64,000 nucleotides of DNA from JAJDXW01 sp965223775 (GCA_965223775.1 OZ245021.1:1860001-1924000), one strand, 5' to 3'; numbered from the stretch's first letter, positions 1 through 9,186 are shown. The notes: a model not told the origin generated them from the letters alone. Numbers and translations: made by a program.

Positions 1-470
1 CGGAGGTCGCGGGTCAGGCGACCCACGTCGGGGACGAGCCCCGCATTTCGGACCTGGTGGGGGTGGTGCGGGTGCTGCTCGGCGCCTACGAGGACGGCCG
101 GCTCGACCGGGTGTACATCGCCTACAACGACTTCGTGAACTCGATGACCCAGCGGCCACGAATCGAGCAGTTGCTGCCGTTCGTTTCCGCCGGCGACGAG
201 GATCTGGACGTGTACTGGGACTATCTCTACGAGCCCGGCGCGCCGGAGGTGCTGGACCGGGTGTTCGTCCGGTACATCGAGTCGCTCGTCTACCAGGCGG
301 TCATGGAGAACGGGGCGAGCGAGCAGGCGGCTCGGATGGTGGCGATGAAGGCCGCTACCGACAACGCCGGCACGCTCATCGACGAGTTGAATCTTGCCTA
401 CAACAAGGCCCGTCAAGCGGCGATCACCCAGGAGATTTCGGAGATCGTGGGCGGCGCGGCCGCGGTGTGA
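1..470 (+). CDS. atpG: ATP synthase F1 gamma subunit (3' part)
   Basis: This is the C-terminal part of the central rotor stalk of F1Fo ATP synthase. The frame is open from base 3 and the 5' end lies outside the window. The last residues contain the family's terminal helix (LNLAYNKARQAAITQEISEI), which forms the shaft turning inside the alpha3beta3 head. The TGA at 468-470 is followed after a short gap by atpD, the standard atpG-atpD-atpC order. The visible part is intact, with no sign of decay. Confidence 0.96.
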   Translation, partial: EVAGQATHVGDEPRISDLVGVVRVLLGAYEDGRLDRVYIAYNDFVNSMTQRPRIEQLLPFVSAGDEDLDVYWDYLYEPGAPEVLDRVFVRYIESLVYQAVMENGASEQAARMVAMKAATDNAGTLIDELNLAYNKARQAAITQEISEIVGGAAAV

Positions 471-537
471 GCCCGGGGCGCGAAAGGCGGACATGAACGA
501 CTCCCGTGTGAGCGGGGCGGAATCGAGGACAAAGCGG

Positions 538-1914
538 ATGAGCGGTGGAGAAGTCGTACAGATCATTGGCGCGGTCGTGGACATCGAGTTCCCGCGCGGT
601 GAAATTCCCAAGATCTATGACGCGCTGAGGCTCGACGAGCAGAACCTCACCCTCGAGGTGCAGCAGCAGCTCGGCGACGGCGTGGTGCGGGCGATCGCGA
701 TGGGCTCCACCGACGGTCTCCAGCGCGGGGTCCGGGTGTCGAATACGGGCGGCCCCATCTCGGTACCGGTTGGTCCGAAGACGCTGGGGCGGATCGTGGA
801 CGTGCTCGGAGAGCCGGTCGACGAGGCCGGTGACGTCGGGGCGGAAGAGCACTGGGCGATCCACCGGGAGGCGCCCGGCTTCGCCGACCAGGCGTCCACC
901 GTGGAGCTGCTGGAGACCGGCATCAAGGTCGTCGATCTCATCTGTCCGTTCGCCAAGGGCGGCAAGGTCGGGCTCTTCGGGGGCGCGGGGGTCGGCAAGA
1001 CCGTCTGCGTGATGGAGCTCATCCGCAACATCGCGATCGAGCACAGCGGCTACTCGGTGTTCGCCGGGGTGGGAGAGCGGACCCGGGAGGGCAACGACCT
1101 CTACCACGAGATGAAGGAAAGTGGGGTCCTCGACAAGGTGGCTCTGGTCTACGGGCAGATGAACGAGCCGCCGGGGAACCGGCTTCGGGTGGCCCTGACC
1201 GGGCTTACCATGGCGGAGTTCTTCCGGGACGAGGGGCGCGACGTCCTGCTCTTCATCGACAACATCTATCGTTATACCCTGGCGGGGGTCGAGGTCTCGG
1301 CCCTGCTCGGGCGCATGCCCTCGGCGGTGGGTTACCAGCCGACCCTGGCCGCGGAGATGGGCGTGCTGCAGGAGCGCATCACCTCGACCCGGACCGGGTC
1401 GATTACCTCCATCCAGGCGGTGTACGTGCCGGCCGACGATCTGACCGATCCGTCGCCGGCCACGACCTTCGCGCACCTCGACGCGACGGTGGTGCTCTCC
1501 CGGCAGATCGCGGAGCTCGGGATCTATCCCGCCGTGGACCCGCTCGATTCCACCAGCCGGCAGCTCGACCCGCAGGTGCTCGGCCAGGAGCATTACGATG
1601 TGACGCGGGCGGTCCAGAGCACCCTGCAACGCTACAAGGAGCTCAAGGACATCATCGCGATCCTGGGCATGGACGAGCTTTCGGACGAGGATCGACTCAC
1701 CGTGTCCCGGGCCCGGAAGCTCGAGCGCTTCCTGTCGCAGCCGTTCTTCGTGGCGGAGGTGTTCACCGGCTCGTCCGGCAAGTACGTGCCGTTGCGCGAG
1801 ACCATCGCCGGGTTCCGGGCCATCGTGGACGGCGAGTACGACCACCTGCCCGAGCAGGCCTTCTACATGGTCGGCGGGATAGAGGAAGCGGTGGAGAAGG
1901 CGAAGACCCTGTGA
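538..1914 (+). CDS. atpD: ATP synthase F1 beta subunit
   Basis: This is the catalytic subunit of F1 (458 aa from this start). It makes ATP from ADP and phosphate at the inner face of the membrane. The Walker A loop GGAGVGKT lies at about residues 148-155. The catalytic GERTREGNDL stretch and the Walker B LLFIDNIYRYT are present, and the C-terminus matches gammaproteobacterial beta subunits. ATG 538 gives the usual family N-terminus (MSGGEVVQIIGAVVDIEFP). An in-frame ATG at 493 would add 15 residues not expected in the family. The gene lies between atpG and atpC and is presumably cotranscribed with them. Confidence 0.97.
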   Translation: MSGGEVVQIIGAVVDIEFPRGEIPKIYDALRLDEQNLTLEVQQQLGDGVVRAIAMGSTDGLQRGVRVSNTGGPISVPVGPKTLGRIVDVLGEPVDEAGDVGAEEHWAIHREAPGFADQASTVELLETGIKVVDLICPFAKGGKVGLFGGAGVGKTVCVMELIRNIAIEHSGYSVFAGVGERTREGNDLYHEMKESGVLDKVALVYGQMNEPPGNRLRVALTGLTMAEFFRDEGRDVLLFIDNIYRYTLAGVEVSALLGRMPSAVGYQPTLAAEMGVLQERITSTRTGSITSIQAVYVPADDLTDPSPATTFAHLDATVVLSRQIAELGIYPAVDPLDSTSRQLDPQVLGQEHYDVTRAVQSTLQRYKELKDIIAILGMDELSDEDRLTVSRARKLERFLSQPFFVAEVFTGSSGKYVPLRETIAGFRAIVDGEYDHLPEQAFYMVGGIEEAVEKAKTL

Positions 1915-1951
1915 GCCGGGATACCCGCGAAACCGACGGGAGGGGCAGGCG

Positions 1952-2380
1952 ATGGCGCTGACCACCCGGCTCGACGTCGTGAGCGCCGAGCGCGAGATCT
2001 TCTCCGGCGAGGTGGAAATGGTGTTCGCCCCCGCCGTCGAGGGCGAGGTCGGCATCATGCCCGGGCACAGCGCCCTCATCACCACGCTCGCGCCGGGAGA
2101 GGTGCGGGCGGTCATGCCGGGGGGAGAGGACGAGTCGTTCTACGTGTCGGGCGGCATTCTCGAGGTGCAGCCGCGCGTCGTGACGGTGCTGTCCGATACG
2201 GCTCTGCGCGCGGAGGATGTCGACGAGGCGGCCGCCGCCGCCGCCAAGGAGCTGGCTGAACAGACGCTTCACGACCGGCAGGCCCAGATCGACTACGCGA
2301 AGGCCCGCGCCGAGCTCGCGGAGGCGGTGGCCCAGCTTCGGACGCTGGAGCGGATGCGCCGCCGCTCCGGGCGGGCCTGA
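1952..2380 (+). CDS. atpC: ATP synthase F1 epsilon subunit
   Basis: This is the regulatory and coupling subunit of F1 (142 aa), part of the central stalk and an inhibitor of ATP hydrolysis. It has the N-terminal beta-sandwich signature (LDVVSAEREIFSGEVEMV), then GEVGIMPGHSAL, then a C-terminal helical pair rich in Ala, Glu and Arg. A strong ribosome-binding site (GGGAGGGGCAGG) lies just upstream. It is the last gene of the atp operon, 37 bases after atpD. Confidence 0.96.
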   Translation: MALTTRLDVVSAEREIFSGEVEMVFAPAVEGEVGIMPGHSALITTLAPGEVRAVMPGGEDESFYVSGGILEVQPRVVTVLSDTALRAEDVDEAAAAAAKELAEQTLHDRQAQIDYAKARAELAEAVAQLRTLERMRRRSGRA

Positions 2381-2453
2381 ACCCCCCGCCGGCCGCCATC
2401 AACGGAAAAGGGGGCTCGTTCGCGGCGCTGTCTCGACGGGGAGGGAGCCGCGC

Positions 2454-3836
2454 ATGACGGACTTCGAGGTCGTCGTTCTCGCGGCCGGCGATGGCAGGCG
2501 GATGCGGTCCGGCCGCCCCAAGGTACTTCAGGAGGCGGCGGGACGCCCGCTTCTCGCCTGGGTGATCGAGGCCGCGCGCTCCCTGAAGCCCGCCGCAATC
2601 CACGTCGTGTACCGGGGCGAGTCCGTGCGCTCCGGGACCGAGGCCGCCCTCGAGCCTGACTCGCTTGCGCTCAACTGGGTGGAGCAGCCCCGGCCCCTCG
2701 GAACCGGGCATGCGCTCGCCCAGGCGCTTCCCGCCGTCTCCGCCGGGCGCGGCATCCTGGTCCTCTACGGCGACGTGCCGGGCCTGGAGCCCGATTCGCT
2801 TCGCCGGCTTCAGGCCGGGGTCGGCCCCCGTGAGGTCGCTCTCCTTACTGTTTCCGTGGACCGGCCCGACGGCTACGGCCGGGTGCGGCGCGATGCCGAT
2901 GGCCGGGTTGCCGGCATCGTGGAGCAACGGGATGCGAGCCCGGCCGAGCGCGCGATCCGCGAGATCAACACCGGGATCATTGCGGCCCCCGTCGAGCCGC
3001 TCCGGCGCTGGGTATCCGCGCTCTCGGCCGACAACGCGCAGGGCGAGTACTATCTCACCGATGTGGTGGCCATGGCGGTGGACGAGGGTTTCCTGGTGAC
3101 GCCAATTGCGCCGATGTCTCCGCAAGAGGCGCTCGGGGTTAACGATCGAATCGAGCTCGAGGCGGCGGAGCGCCGTCTTCAGCGCCGGCGAGCGGAGGAG
3201 CTGATGCGGGGCGGAGTCACCCTTCGCGACGCATCGCGGGTCGACATCCGTGGAACGGTGGAGGCGGGTGAAGACGTCAGCATCGACGTGGGCGTCGTGC
3301 TCGAGGGCCGGGTCCGGATCGGCCGGGGCGCTGCCATCGGGCCCTACACCGTGCTCCGCGACGCCGAGATCGGCGCGGGGGCCGAAGTGCTTTCGCACTG
3401 CGTGGTCGATGGCGCGCGGGTGGCGTCCGGGGCCCGAATCGGTCCGTTCGCCCGGCTGCGTCCCGGCACGGAGGTCGGGGAGGACGCGCGGGTCGGAAAC
3501 TTCGTCGAGGTCAAGGCATCGCGGATCGGGGCCGGCTCCAGGGCGAGTCACCTCGCCTATGTCGGCGACGCCGACGTGGGACGCGACGTCAACATCGGAG
3601 CGGGAACCATCACCTGCAACTACGATGGAGTCGAAAAGCACCGGACCACGATAGAGGACGGTGCGTTCATCGGCTCCGGAGTGGAGCTCGTGGCTCCCCT
3701 GCGGGTCGGCGAAGGCGCGACCATCGGGGCGGGATCGACGGTGACCCGTGACGCGCCGGCGGGGCAGCTCACCCTGTCGCGGAGCCGGCAGACGAGCATC
3801 GCACGCTGGAAGCGCCGCTTCGGGGGCGGCGGCTGA
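2454..3836 (+). CDS. glmU: Bifunctional GlmU: GlcNAc-1-P uridyltransferase / GlcN-1-P acetyltransferase
   Basis: It makes UDP-GlcNAc for peptidoglycan and lipopolysaccharide. The length is 460 aa, close to the usual 456. The N-terminal nucleotidyltransferase domain starts with VVLAAGDGRRMRSGRPK and carries the YGDVP and INTGI motifs. The C-terminal half is a left-handed beta-helix of hexapeptide repeats, including NFVEVKASRIG, SHLAYVGDADVG and ITCNYDGVEKHRT. ATG 2454 matches the family N-terminus, and open sequence upstream of it is not part of the protein. It lies downstream of atpC and 36 bp before glmS, so the two steps of amino-sugar synthesis are encoded together. Confidence 0.97.
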   Translation: MTDFEVVVLAAGDGRRMRSGRPKVLQEAAGRPLLAWVIEAARSLKPAAIHVVYRGESVRSGTEAALEPDSLALNWVEQPRPLGTGHALAQALPAVSAGRGILVLYGDVPGLEPDSLRRLQAGVGPREVALLTVSVDRPDGYGRVRRDADGRVAGIVEQRDASPAERAIREINTGIIAAPVEPLRRWVSALSADNAQGEYYLTDVVAMAVDEGFLVTPIAPMSPQEALGVNDRIELEAAERRLQRRRAEELMRGGVTLRDASRVDIRGTVEAGEDVSIDVGVVLEGRVRIGRGAAIGPYTVLRDAEIGAGAEVLSHCVVDGARVASGARIGPFARLRPGTEVGEDARVGNFVEVKASRIGAGSRASHLAYVGDADVGRDVNIGAGTITCNYDGVEKHRTTIEDGAFIGSGVELVAPLRVGEGATIGAGSTVTRDAPAGQLTLSRSRQTSIARWKRRFGGGG

Positions 3837-3872
3837 CGGGGCTCGTCAGCCTCACCGACAGGAGACCGGATC

Positions 3873-5693
3873 ATGTGCGGAATCGTCGGGGCGGTCGCGC
3901 GGCGCGACGTGGTTCCCTTCCTTCTCGAAGGTCTGCGCCGGGTCGAGTACCGGGGCTACGATTCCGCCGGACTCGCGGTGATGAGAGACCGCATCGACCG
4001 GGTCAGGACGGTGGGGAAGGTGGCGGAGCTCGAGTCGCTCGTCGAACGGGACCGTCCGCACGGGAGCACCGGCATCGCCCACACCCGGTGGGCAACCCAC
4101 GGAAAGCCGACCGAGACGAATGCGCACCCTCTCATGTGCGGCGACGAAGTGGCGGTGGTCCACAACGGGATCATCGAGAACCATGCCGACATCCGGGCCG
4201 GGCTCCTCGAGTCCGGATATCGGTTCGACTCCGAGACCGACACGGAGGTGATCGGGCACCGGATTCACCACGATCTCGCGCATGGCCACGATCTGCTCGA
4301 AGCGGTCCGGCACACGGTCCTGGTCCTGGAAGGGTCCTACGCCTTCGGGGTGGTGGCGGCGCGCGATCCGCATCGCCTCGTCGCGGCGGTCAGGGGAAGC
4401 CCGCTCGTCGTCGGGCTGGGTGCGGGCGAGCACTTCATCGCCTCCGACGTCGCGGCCCTCATCGGGGTCACCCGCCAGTACATCGTTCTCGAGGACGGGG
4501 ATGTCGCCGACCTGACGGCCGACTCGGTGCGGGTACTCGACGGGACCGGACGGCCGGTTCGCCGTTCCGTTTTCACGAACACCCTCAGCCCGACGATGGT
4601 CGACCGAGGGAAATGGCGACACTTCATGCTGAAGGAGATCCACGAGCAGCCGCAGACCGTGGCGGCGGCCCTCGCCGGCCGAAAATTCGAGAAGCGGGTG
4701 CTGGAAGCGGCATTCGGTCCGAGCGCCTCCGAGGTGTTCGATCGGGTCCGCGCCGTGCAGATCATCGCCTGCGGAACCGCCTACCACGCCGGACTCGTGG
4801 CCCGGCACTGGTTCGAAGGGCTGGCCGGCGTGCAGTGCCGCGTGGACCAGGCGAGCGAGTTCCGCTACCGCGACCCGCTGGCGGATCCGTCCACCCTGGT
4901 GGTGGCGCTCTCCCAGTCCGGAGAGACGGCCGATACGCTGGGGGCCCTGCAGGAAGCGGTGCGGCGGGGATTCGGGCCGACGCTCGGTATCGTGAACGTG
5001 CCGAACAGCTCCCTCGTGCGTGCCGCGGATCTCGTGCTGATGACCAACGCGGGTCCGGAGATCGGGGTCGCGTCGACCAAGGCGTTCACCGCCCAGCTCG
5101 TGGCCCTGCTCCTGCTGGTGGTGGCGGTGGGCCGGCGGCGCCGGATGACCCCCGAAACGGAGACGCGGATCGTCGAGGAGCTCGAGGCGCTGCCGGGGTG
5201 GTGCGAGAAGGCGCTTCGCCTCGGCCCGGCCGTGGACGCGTTTGCCACCGAGTTCGCCGACAAGCGCAACGCGCTCTTCCTCGGGCGTGGCGTGCACTAC
5301 CCGGTGGCGATGGAGGGAGCGCTCAAGCTGAAGGAGATCTCCTACATCCATGCAGAAGCCTATCCGGCCGGTGAGCTGAAGCACGGTCCACTGGCCCTGG
5401 TCGACAAGGACATGCCGGTGGTGGCGGTGGCGCCGAACGACGCATTGCGCGCGAAGCTTCGCTCGAACCTCGAGGAGGTGCGGGCGCGGGGGGGGATCCT
5501 CTATGTATTCGGCGAGGACATGGACGGGGATTGGGATGACGCGCGGGTACTCTCCATGCCCTCGGTAGGGCCTATCGTCGCGCCGGTGGTGCACACGATC
5601 CTGCTCCAGTTGCTCGCCTACCACGTGGCGGTGCTGAAGGGGACCGATATCGATCAGCCGCGCAACCTCGCGAAGTCGGTCACCGTGGAGTAG
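3873..5693 (+). CDS. glmS: Glutamine--fructose-6-phosphate aminotransferase
   Basis: It converts fructose-6-phosphate and glutamine to glucosamine-6-phosphate, the committed step to UDP-GlcNAc. The length is 606 aa, typical of the family. The N-terminus MCGIVGAV supplies the catalytic Cys2 of the class II glutamine amidotransferase domain, and HTRWATHG and HNGIIEN follow. Two SIS isomerase domains occupy the C-terminal half (SQSGETADTL, EIGVASTKAFTAQ). The end DQPRNLAKSVTVE is the family C-terminus. No glmS ribozyme is visible in the 36-bp gap, as expected outside Gram-positives. Confidence 0.97.
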   Translation: MCGIVGAVARRDVVPFLLEGLRRVEYRGYDSAGLAVMRDRIDRVRTVGKVAELESLVERDRPHGSTGIAHTRWATHGKPTETNAHPLMCGDEVAVVHNGIIENHADIRAGLLESGYRFDSETDTEVIGHRIHHDLAHGHDLLEAVRHTVLVLEGSYAFGVVAARDPHRLVAAVRGSPLVVGLGAGEHFIASDVAALIGVTRQYIVLEDGDVADLTADSVRVLDGTGRPVRRSVFTNTLSPTMVDRGKWRHFMLKEIHEQPQTVAAALAGRKFEKRVLEAAFGPSASEVFDRVRAVQIIACGTAYHAGLVARHWFEGLAGVQCRVDQASEFRYRDPLADPSTLVVALSQSGETADTLGALQEAVRRGFGPTLGIVNVPNSSLVRAADLVLMTNAGPEIGVASTKAFTAQLVALLLLVVAVGRRRRMTPETETRIVEELEALPGWCEKALRLGPAVDAFATEFADKRNALFLGRGVHYPVAMEGALKLKEISYIHAEAYPAGELKHGPLALVDKDMPVVAVAPNDALRAKLRSNLEEVRARGGILYVFGEDMDGDWDDARVLSMPSVGPIVAPVVHTILLQLLAYHVAVLKGTDIDQPRNLAKSVTVE

Positions 5694-5699
5694 CCCGCT

Positions 5700-6341
5700 T
5701 CACGAAACGAGCCGTGTCAGCCGCCGCACCGCGCGCGCGATGTCGGGCGCGCCGAAAATCGCGTTGACGATCGCGAGCAGGTCGACTCCGGATTCGAGCA
5801 GCGGCGGCGCGTTGGCCGACGTGATGCCCCCGATGGCGACGATGGGGATCTCGATGTGCGGGCGCACCGCGGTGATCAGCTCCGTCGTGGCCCGCACCGC
5901 GCCGGGCTTGGTGAGGGAGGGGAAGAAGCTTCCGAACGCCACGTAATTTGCGCCTTTGCGGGCGGCGGCGAGCGCGCGGTTCGCCTCGTTGTAGCAGGAG
6001 ACGCCGATGATCGCGGCGTTGCCGAGTCGGGCGCGGGCGTCGCCGAGCGCCTCGTCTTCCCGGCCGAGATGTACTCCGTCCGCGCCTGCCGCAAGCGCGA
6101 GATCCACGTCGTCGTTGATGATGAGCGGTACGCCCCACGGGCGGCAAACCGCGAGCAGCGCCTCGGCGTCGCTCCGGCGCCGGGTGGCGTCCGAGGACTT
6201 GTCGCGGTATTGGACCGCCTTGACTCCGTGCTCCACGGCGGTGGCGACTGCCGCCGCGAGATCCGGCCCGGATCGATGATCGGGCGTAATCGCGTAGACC
6301 CCGCGGTCCGGCCAGGCTGGCATCTTGTCCGTTTTCGGCAT
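5700..6341 (-). CDS. thiE: Thiamine-phosphate synthase
   Basis: It couples the pyrimidine (HMP-PP) and thiazole (THZ-P) moieties to give thiamine monophosphate. The length is 213 aa, normal for ThiE. Family motifs are VKAVQYRDKS, LIINDDVDLALAAGADGVHLGREDE, IIGVSCYNE, VAFGSFFPS and IVAIGGITSAN. It converges with glmS; the two stops are separated by only a few bases. No thiamine riboswitch is visible in the short leader on this strand, and no other thiamine genes are in the window. Confidence 0.94.
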   Translation of the reverse strand: MPKTDKMPAWPDRGVYAITPDHRSGPDLAAAVATAVEHGVKAVQYRDKSSDATRRRSDAEALLAVCRPWGVPLIINDDVDLALAAGADGVHLGREDEALGDARARLGNAAIIGVSCYNEANRALAAARKGANYVAFGSFFPSLTKPGAVRATTELITAVRPHIEIPIVAIGGITSANAPPLLESGVDLLAIVNAIFGAPDIARAVRRLTRLVS

Positions 6342-6514
6342 GGCAGGGTCTCAATTGGCCCGGACCCGATCGTAGGGCGCGGGCGGAGCGGCCGCGACCC
6401 CCGCTTCGCGCGGTGGATGTATCCGAGTGGCTGAGGCTGTGCGAAAATGCGCTCCCCGCGAGCCTCGGACCGAATGGATGCTCGCGACCCTCGTTCAGGT
6501 CTGGTGGGAGCTCG

Positions 6515-6679
6515 ATGAAATCCTGGATGTGCGTGATCTGCGGCTTCATCTACTGCGAAGAGGATGGATTGCCGGAGGAGGGTATAGTGCCGGGGACCCG
6601 ATGGGAGGACATCCCGCCGAATTGGGTTTGTCCGGACTGTGGGGCTCGCAAGGAGGATTTTGAGATGGTCGAGGTCTGA
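6515..6679 (+). CDS. Rubredoxin
   Basis: A small mononuclear-iron electron carrier of 54 aa. Both CxxC knuckles that hold the Fe are present: CVICGF near residue 6 and CPDCGARKEDF near residue 40, with the usual W-x-x-I-P-x-x-W between them. ATG 6515 is preceded by GGGAG and yields the standard rubredoxin length; upstream ATGs would add unrelated sequence. It lies 21 bp before an A-type Fe-S carrier gene, so both are probably cotranscribed. Confidence 0.95.
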   Translation: MKSWMCVICGFIYCEEDGLPEEGIVPGTRWEDIPPNWVCPDCGARKEDFEMVEV

Positions 6680-6700
6680 CACCATGCGAGGTAAGCAAAC

Positions 6701-7078
6701 ATGACTGCGCCACGGTTTCGAGAACAGGTCGGCGAGAGCGAGATCAGTCTCACGCAGACCGCCCGCCAGCAGCTCGCGACGCTTTGCGAGCAGGTCGATG
6801 ACAACGAGGTGGAGGCGGTCAGAATCTACGTGACCGGCGGTGGTTGTTCGGGCATGACGTACGGGATGACGTTTACCGACCGCCGGACGCCCTGGGACAG
6901 GGTCCTCCAGGAGGAAGGTTTCGAAATCTACGTCGATGCGGTCGCGTTCGGCTATCTCCGTGGGGTGGAGATCGACTTCGTGACCCGGCCCACCGGTTCG
7001 AGCTTCGTGTTCAACAACGTGTTCATGGCAACCGGCGGGAGCGGCGGCTGCACCGGCTGCGGAGCCGCTCAAGCCTGA
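6701..7078 (+). CDS. A-type iron-sulfur carrier protein (IscA/HesB family)
   Basis: A 125-aa HesB-like protein that delivers Fe-S clusters to apo-targets. The family cysteines are visible: one in GGGCSG (near residue 50) and a C-terminal pair in GGCTGCGAA. It begins soon after the rubredoxin stop. A second paralogue, closer to ErpA, lies at 8842-9186. I cannot tell from sequence whether this copy is closest to IscA, SufA or another group, so no symbol is given. Confidence 0.9.
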   Translation: MTAPRFREQVGESEISLTQTARQQLATLCEQVDDNEVEAVRIYVTGGGCSGMTYGMTFTDRRTPWDRVLQEEGFEIYVDAVAFGYLRGVEIDFVTRPTGSSFVFNNVFMATGGSGGCTGCGAAQA

Positions 7079-8319
7079 CTGCGCTACGCTGCACGGCGCT
7101 GCTCATCGCACCGCCGGGGAGCTATCGAATCCCGGCGTACCTCCGTGCTGCGTCCCGTCTCGGGATGCGGCTTCTCGTGGTTTCGGAGGGAGAGTACACG
7201 GTGGCCGCGGAGGGGGGCCTGCGGGTCGACTTCGGCAATCAGGACGAGGCCCTCGAATCGATCCGTGCCGCCGCCGATCGCGAGGGTGGAATCTCCGCGG
7301 TCGTGGCTCCGGACGACGCTACGGTGGAGCTGGCGGGGAGGGTGGCGAGCGAGCTCGGCCTTGCCGGAAATCCACCCGCAGCGGCCCGGCTCTCTCGCAG
7401 GAAGGATCTCGCGCGGGCCCATCTGGCGGCGGCCGGGGTCAGGGTACCCGGGTTCCGGCTTCTCGATCTGCGCCGCCCGCTGGACCTCTCCGGGATATCG
7501 TTTCCATGCGTGGTCAAGCCGATCGCCATGTCGGCCAGCCGCGGGGTCATCCGGGCCGATGGGTCCGCGGATCTCGCGGCCGCGATCGAGCGGGTACGCG
7601 CCATCGTAGCCGGCGCACGGGACGAGGAGGAACGATCGTTGTTGCTGATCGAGTCCTTCGTCCCCGGGCCGGAGGTCGCGGTGGAAGGACTGTTGTGCGA
7701 CGGCCGGCTCGAGGTGCTGGCGATCTTCGACAAGCCCGATCCGCTCGACGGCCCGTTCTTCGAGGAGAGCATCTACGTCACCCCGAGTCGGCTCGGCAGG
7801 GTGGCCCGGGAACGCATCACCGAGTGCGTCCGTCGGGCGGTGGCGGCATTCGGCCTCGTCGCAGGGCCCGTGCATGCCGAGCTGCGTTGGCACGCGGGAG
7901 AGGCGTGGCTGCTGGAGGCCGCGGCGCGCACGATCGGAGGCGAGTGCGGCAGGCTCCTTCGCTTCAGCGCGGGCCACAGCCTGGAAGAAGTGGTGCTCGC
8001 CGCGGCCATGGGCCGACGGCTTCCGCACGACCTCGTGTCCGGTGCGTCGGGGGTCATGATGTTGCCGACCCCCCGGGCGGGAACCCTGCGCCGCGTGGAG
8101 GGGGTTCTCGATGCGCTGAGTGTGCCGGGAGTGGACGAGGTATCGATTTCCGCCGGAACCGGCGTCGAGCTCGTGCCCCTGCCGGAAGGAGGGTCGTACC
8201 TCGGCTACGTCTTCGCTCGCGGGGAGACTCCCGGCGGCGTGGAGCAGTCGCTCCGCGAGGCCGCGGGACGGCTGCGGATCGTCATTGCTCCGATATGGCG
8301 CCTGGTTCCCGCCGCCTGA
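7075..8319 (+). CDS. ATP-grasp domain enzyme
   Basis: An ATP-grasp ligase-like protein with a pre-ATP-grasp N-terminal fold (LLIAPPGSYRIPAYLRAASRLGMRLLVVSEGE). The ATP-grasp core includes PCVVKPIAMSASRGV, LLIESFVPGPEVAVEGLLCDG and the metal-binding end GPVHAELRWHAGEAWLLEAAARTIGGECG. The family joins a carboxylate to an amine or thiol; the substrate here is unknown. The start is uncertain. The N-terminal domain begins before the first in-frame ATG (7165), but no ATG, GTG or TTG lies between the fold start and the preceding gene. I placed it at CTG 7075, overlapping the previous stop. Confidence 0.8.
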   Translation: MTALRCTALLIAPPGSYRIPAYLRAASRLGMRLLVVSEGEYTVAAEGGLRVDFGNQDEALESIRAAADREGGISAVVAPDDATVELAGRVASELGLAGNPPAAARLSRRKDLARAHLAAAGVRVPGFRLLDLRRPLDLSGISFPCVVKPIAMSASRGVIRADGSADLAAAIERVRAIVAGARDEEERSLLLIESFVPGPEVAVEGLLCDGRLEVLAIFDKPDPLDGPFFEESIYVTPSRLGRVARERITECVRRAVAAFGLVAGPVHAELRWHAGEAWLLEAAARTIGGECGRLLRFSAGHSLEEVVLAAAMGRRLPHDLVSGASGVMMLPTPRAGTLRRVEGVLDALSVPGVDEVSISAGTGVELVPLPEGGSYLGYVFARGETPGGVEQSLREAAGRLRIVIAPIWRLVPAA

Positions 8320-8362
8320 TGCCGTCCGGAATCCGGCCACCGGCCGGCGCTCCCGTGCGCCT

Positions 8363-8647
8363 CTATTTCTTGCCGCCGAACCCGCGGAATCCGGCCGGGA
8401 GTCCGCCGAATTCTCCCTCTCCGAAAAGGAATCCGAGCAAGTGCTGCTCGATGATGTGCTGGCTGTCGGGATCGGCGCTCGTCAACTGGTTCTCGTTGAT
8501 GATCATCTGCAAGCGTTCGAGCCATTGGCGCCATCCTTCCGTCGAGACGCTGTCGTAGATCCGCTCTCCGAGCTCGCCTGGAAAGGGCGGCTCTTCGAGT
8601 CCTTCCGCGACCTGTTTCAGTACGACGCAGTCGACCATTCGTGCCAT
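8363..8647 (-). CDS. YggX-like Fe(2+)-trafficking / oxidative damage protection protein
   Basis: A 94-aa protein of the YggX family, linked in enterics to iron trafficking and protection of Fe-S enzymes from superoxide. Diagnostic stretches are VDCVVLKQVAEGL, PFPGELGERIYDSVSTEGWRQWL and MIINENQL, ending in a short C-terminal tail. The start MARMVDC fits the family; M4 at 8638 is a possible alternative. It lies among Fe-S carrier genes, which fits its proposed role. Confidence 0.93.
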   Translation of the reverse strand: MARMVDCVVLKQVAEGLEEPPFPGELGERIYDSVSTEGWRQWLERLQMIINENQLTSADPDSQHIIEQHLLGFLFGEGEFGGLPAGFRGFGGKK

Positions 8648-8841
8648 GGAGACGGATCCGGAGCGGGTGGGCCGCCGTCGCGGTGTTGTACCGTGACAGC
8701 GCGAGGTGTTCGGAAGCATAACCTCCTCATGGGCAGGCGAACAATGGGCGCGGGATCGTGCTCCGTTCCGGTCCTGGACGGAGAACCCGGTATCGTGATC
8801 GCGCGGAAGCCGAGACTCCGGACGGTGATACACTTTGCACC

Positions 8842-9186
8842 ATGGACAGCATCGGCGACGTCGATATCCGCATCTCCGACCGGGCGACCGCCAAGGCGAA
8901 GGAGATATTCGCTTCACACTCCGAGGTGGGCGGAATGCTCCGGGTGTACGTGCAGGGCGGCGGGTGCTCCGGGTTTCAGTACGGTTTCGATATCGAGCGC
9001 GATTCCGAGGCCGACGACTACGTCATCGAACGTGACGGTGTGCGGCTCGTCGTCGATCCGTTGAGCTATCAGTACATCGTCGGGTCCGAGATCGACTACC
9101 AGGAAGACCTTCAAGGGTCGCAGTTCGTCGTCCGCAATCCCAATGCCAGCACTACCTGCGGCTGCGGCTCGTCGTTCTCGATCTGA
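8842..9186 (+). CDS. erpA: ErpA-like iron-sulfur insertion protein
   Basis: An essential-type A-type carrier that transfers Fe-S clusters to targets such as isoprenoid enzymes. The length is 114 aa. It has the three conserved cysteines, in GGGCSG and in the C-terminal CGCGSSF. ATG 8842 gives MDSIGDVDIRISD; upstream sequence in the frame is not conserved. It converges with anmK, and the erpA-anmK-M23 order is known from pseudomonads. Confidence 0.92.
   Translation: MDSIGDVDIRISDRATAKAKEIFASHSEVGGMLRVYVQGGGCSGFQYGFDIERDSEADDYVIERDGVRLVVDPLSYQYIVGSEIDYQEDLQGSQFVVRNPNASTTCGCGSSFSI

Noticed and set aside
6412..6500. tRNA-like sequence GGATGTATCCGAGTGGCTGAGG upstream of rubredoxin
   Set aside because: It looks like the D-arm of a class II tRNA, but no matching anticodon stem, T-arm or acceptor partner follows.
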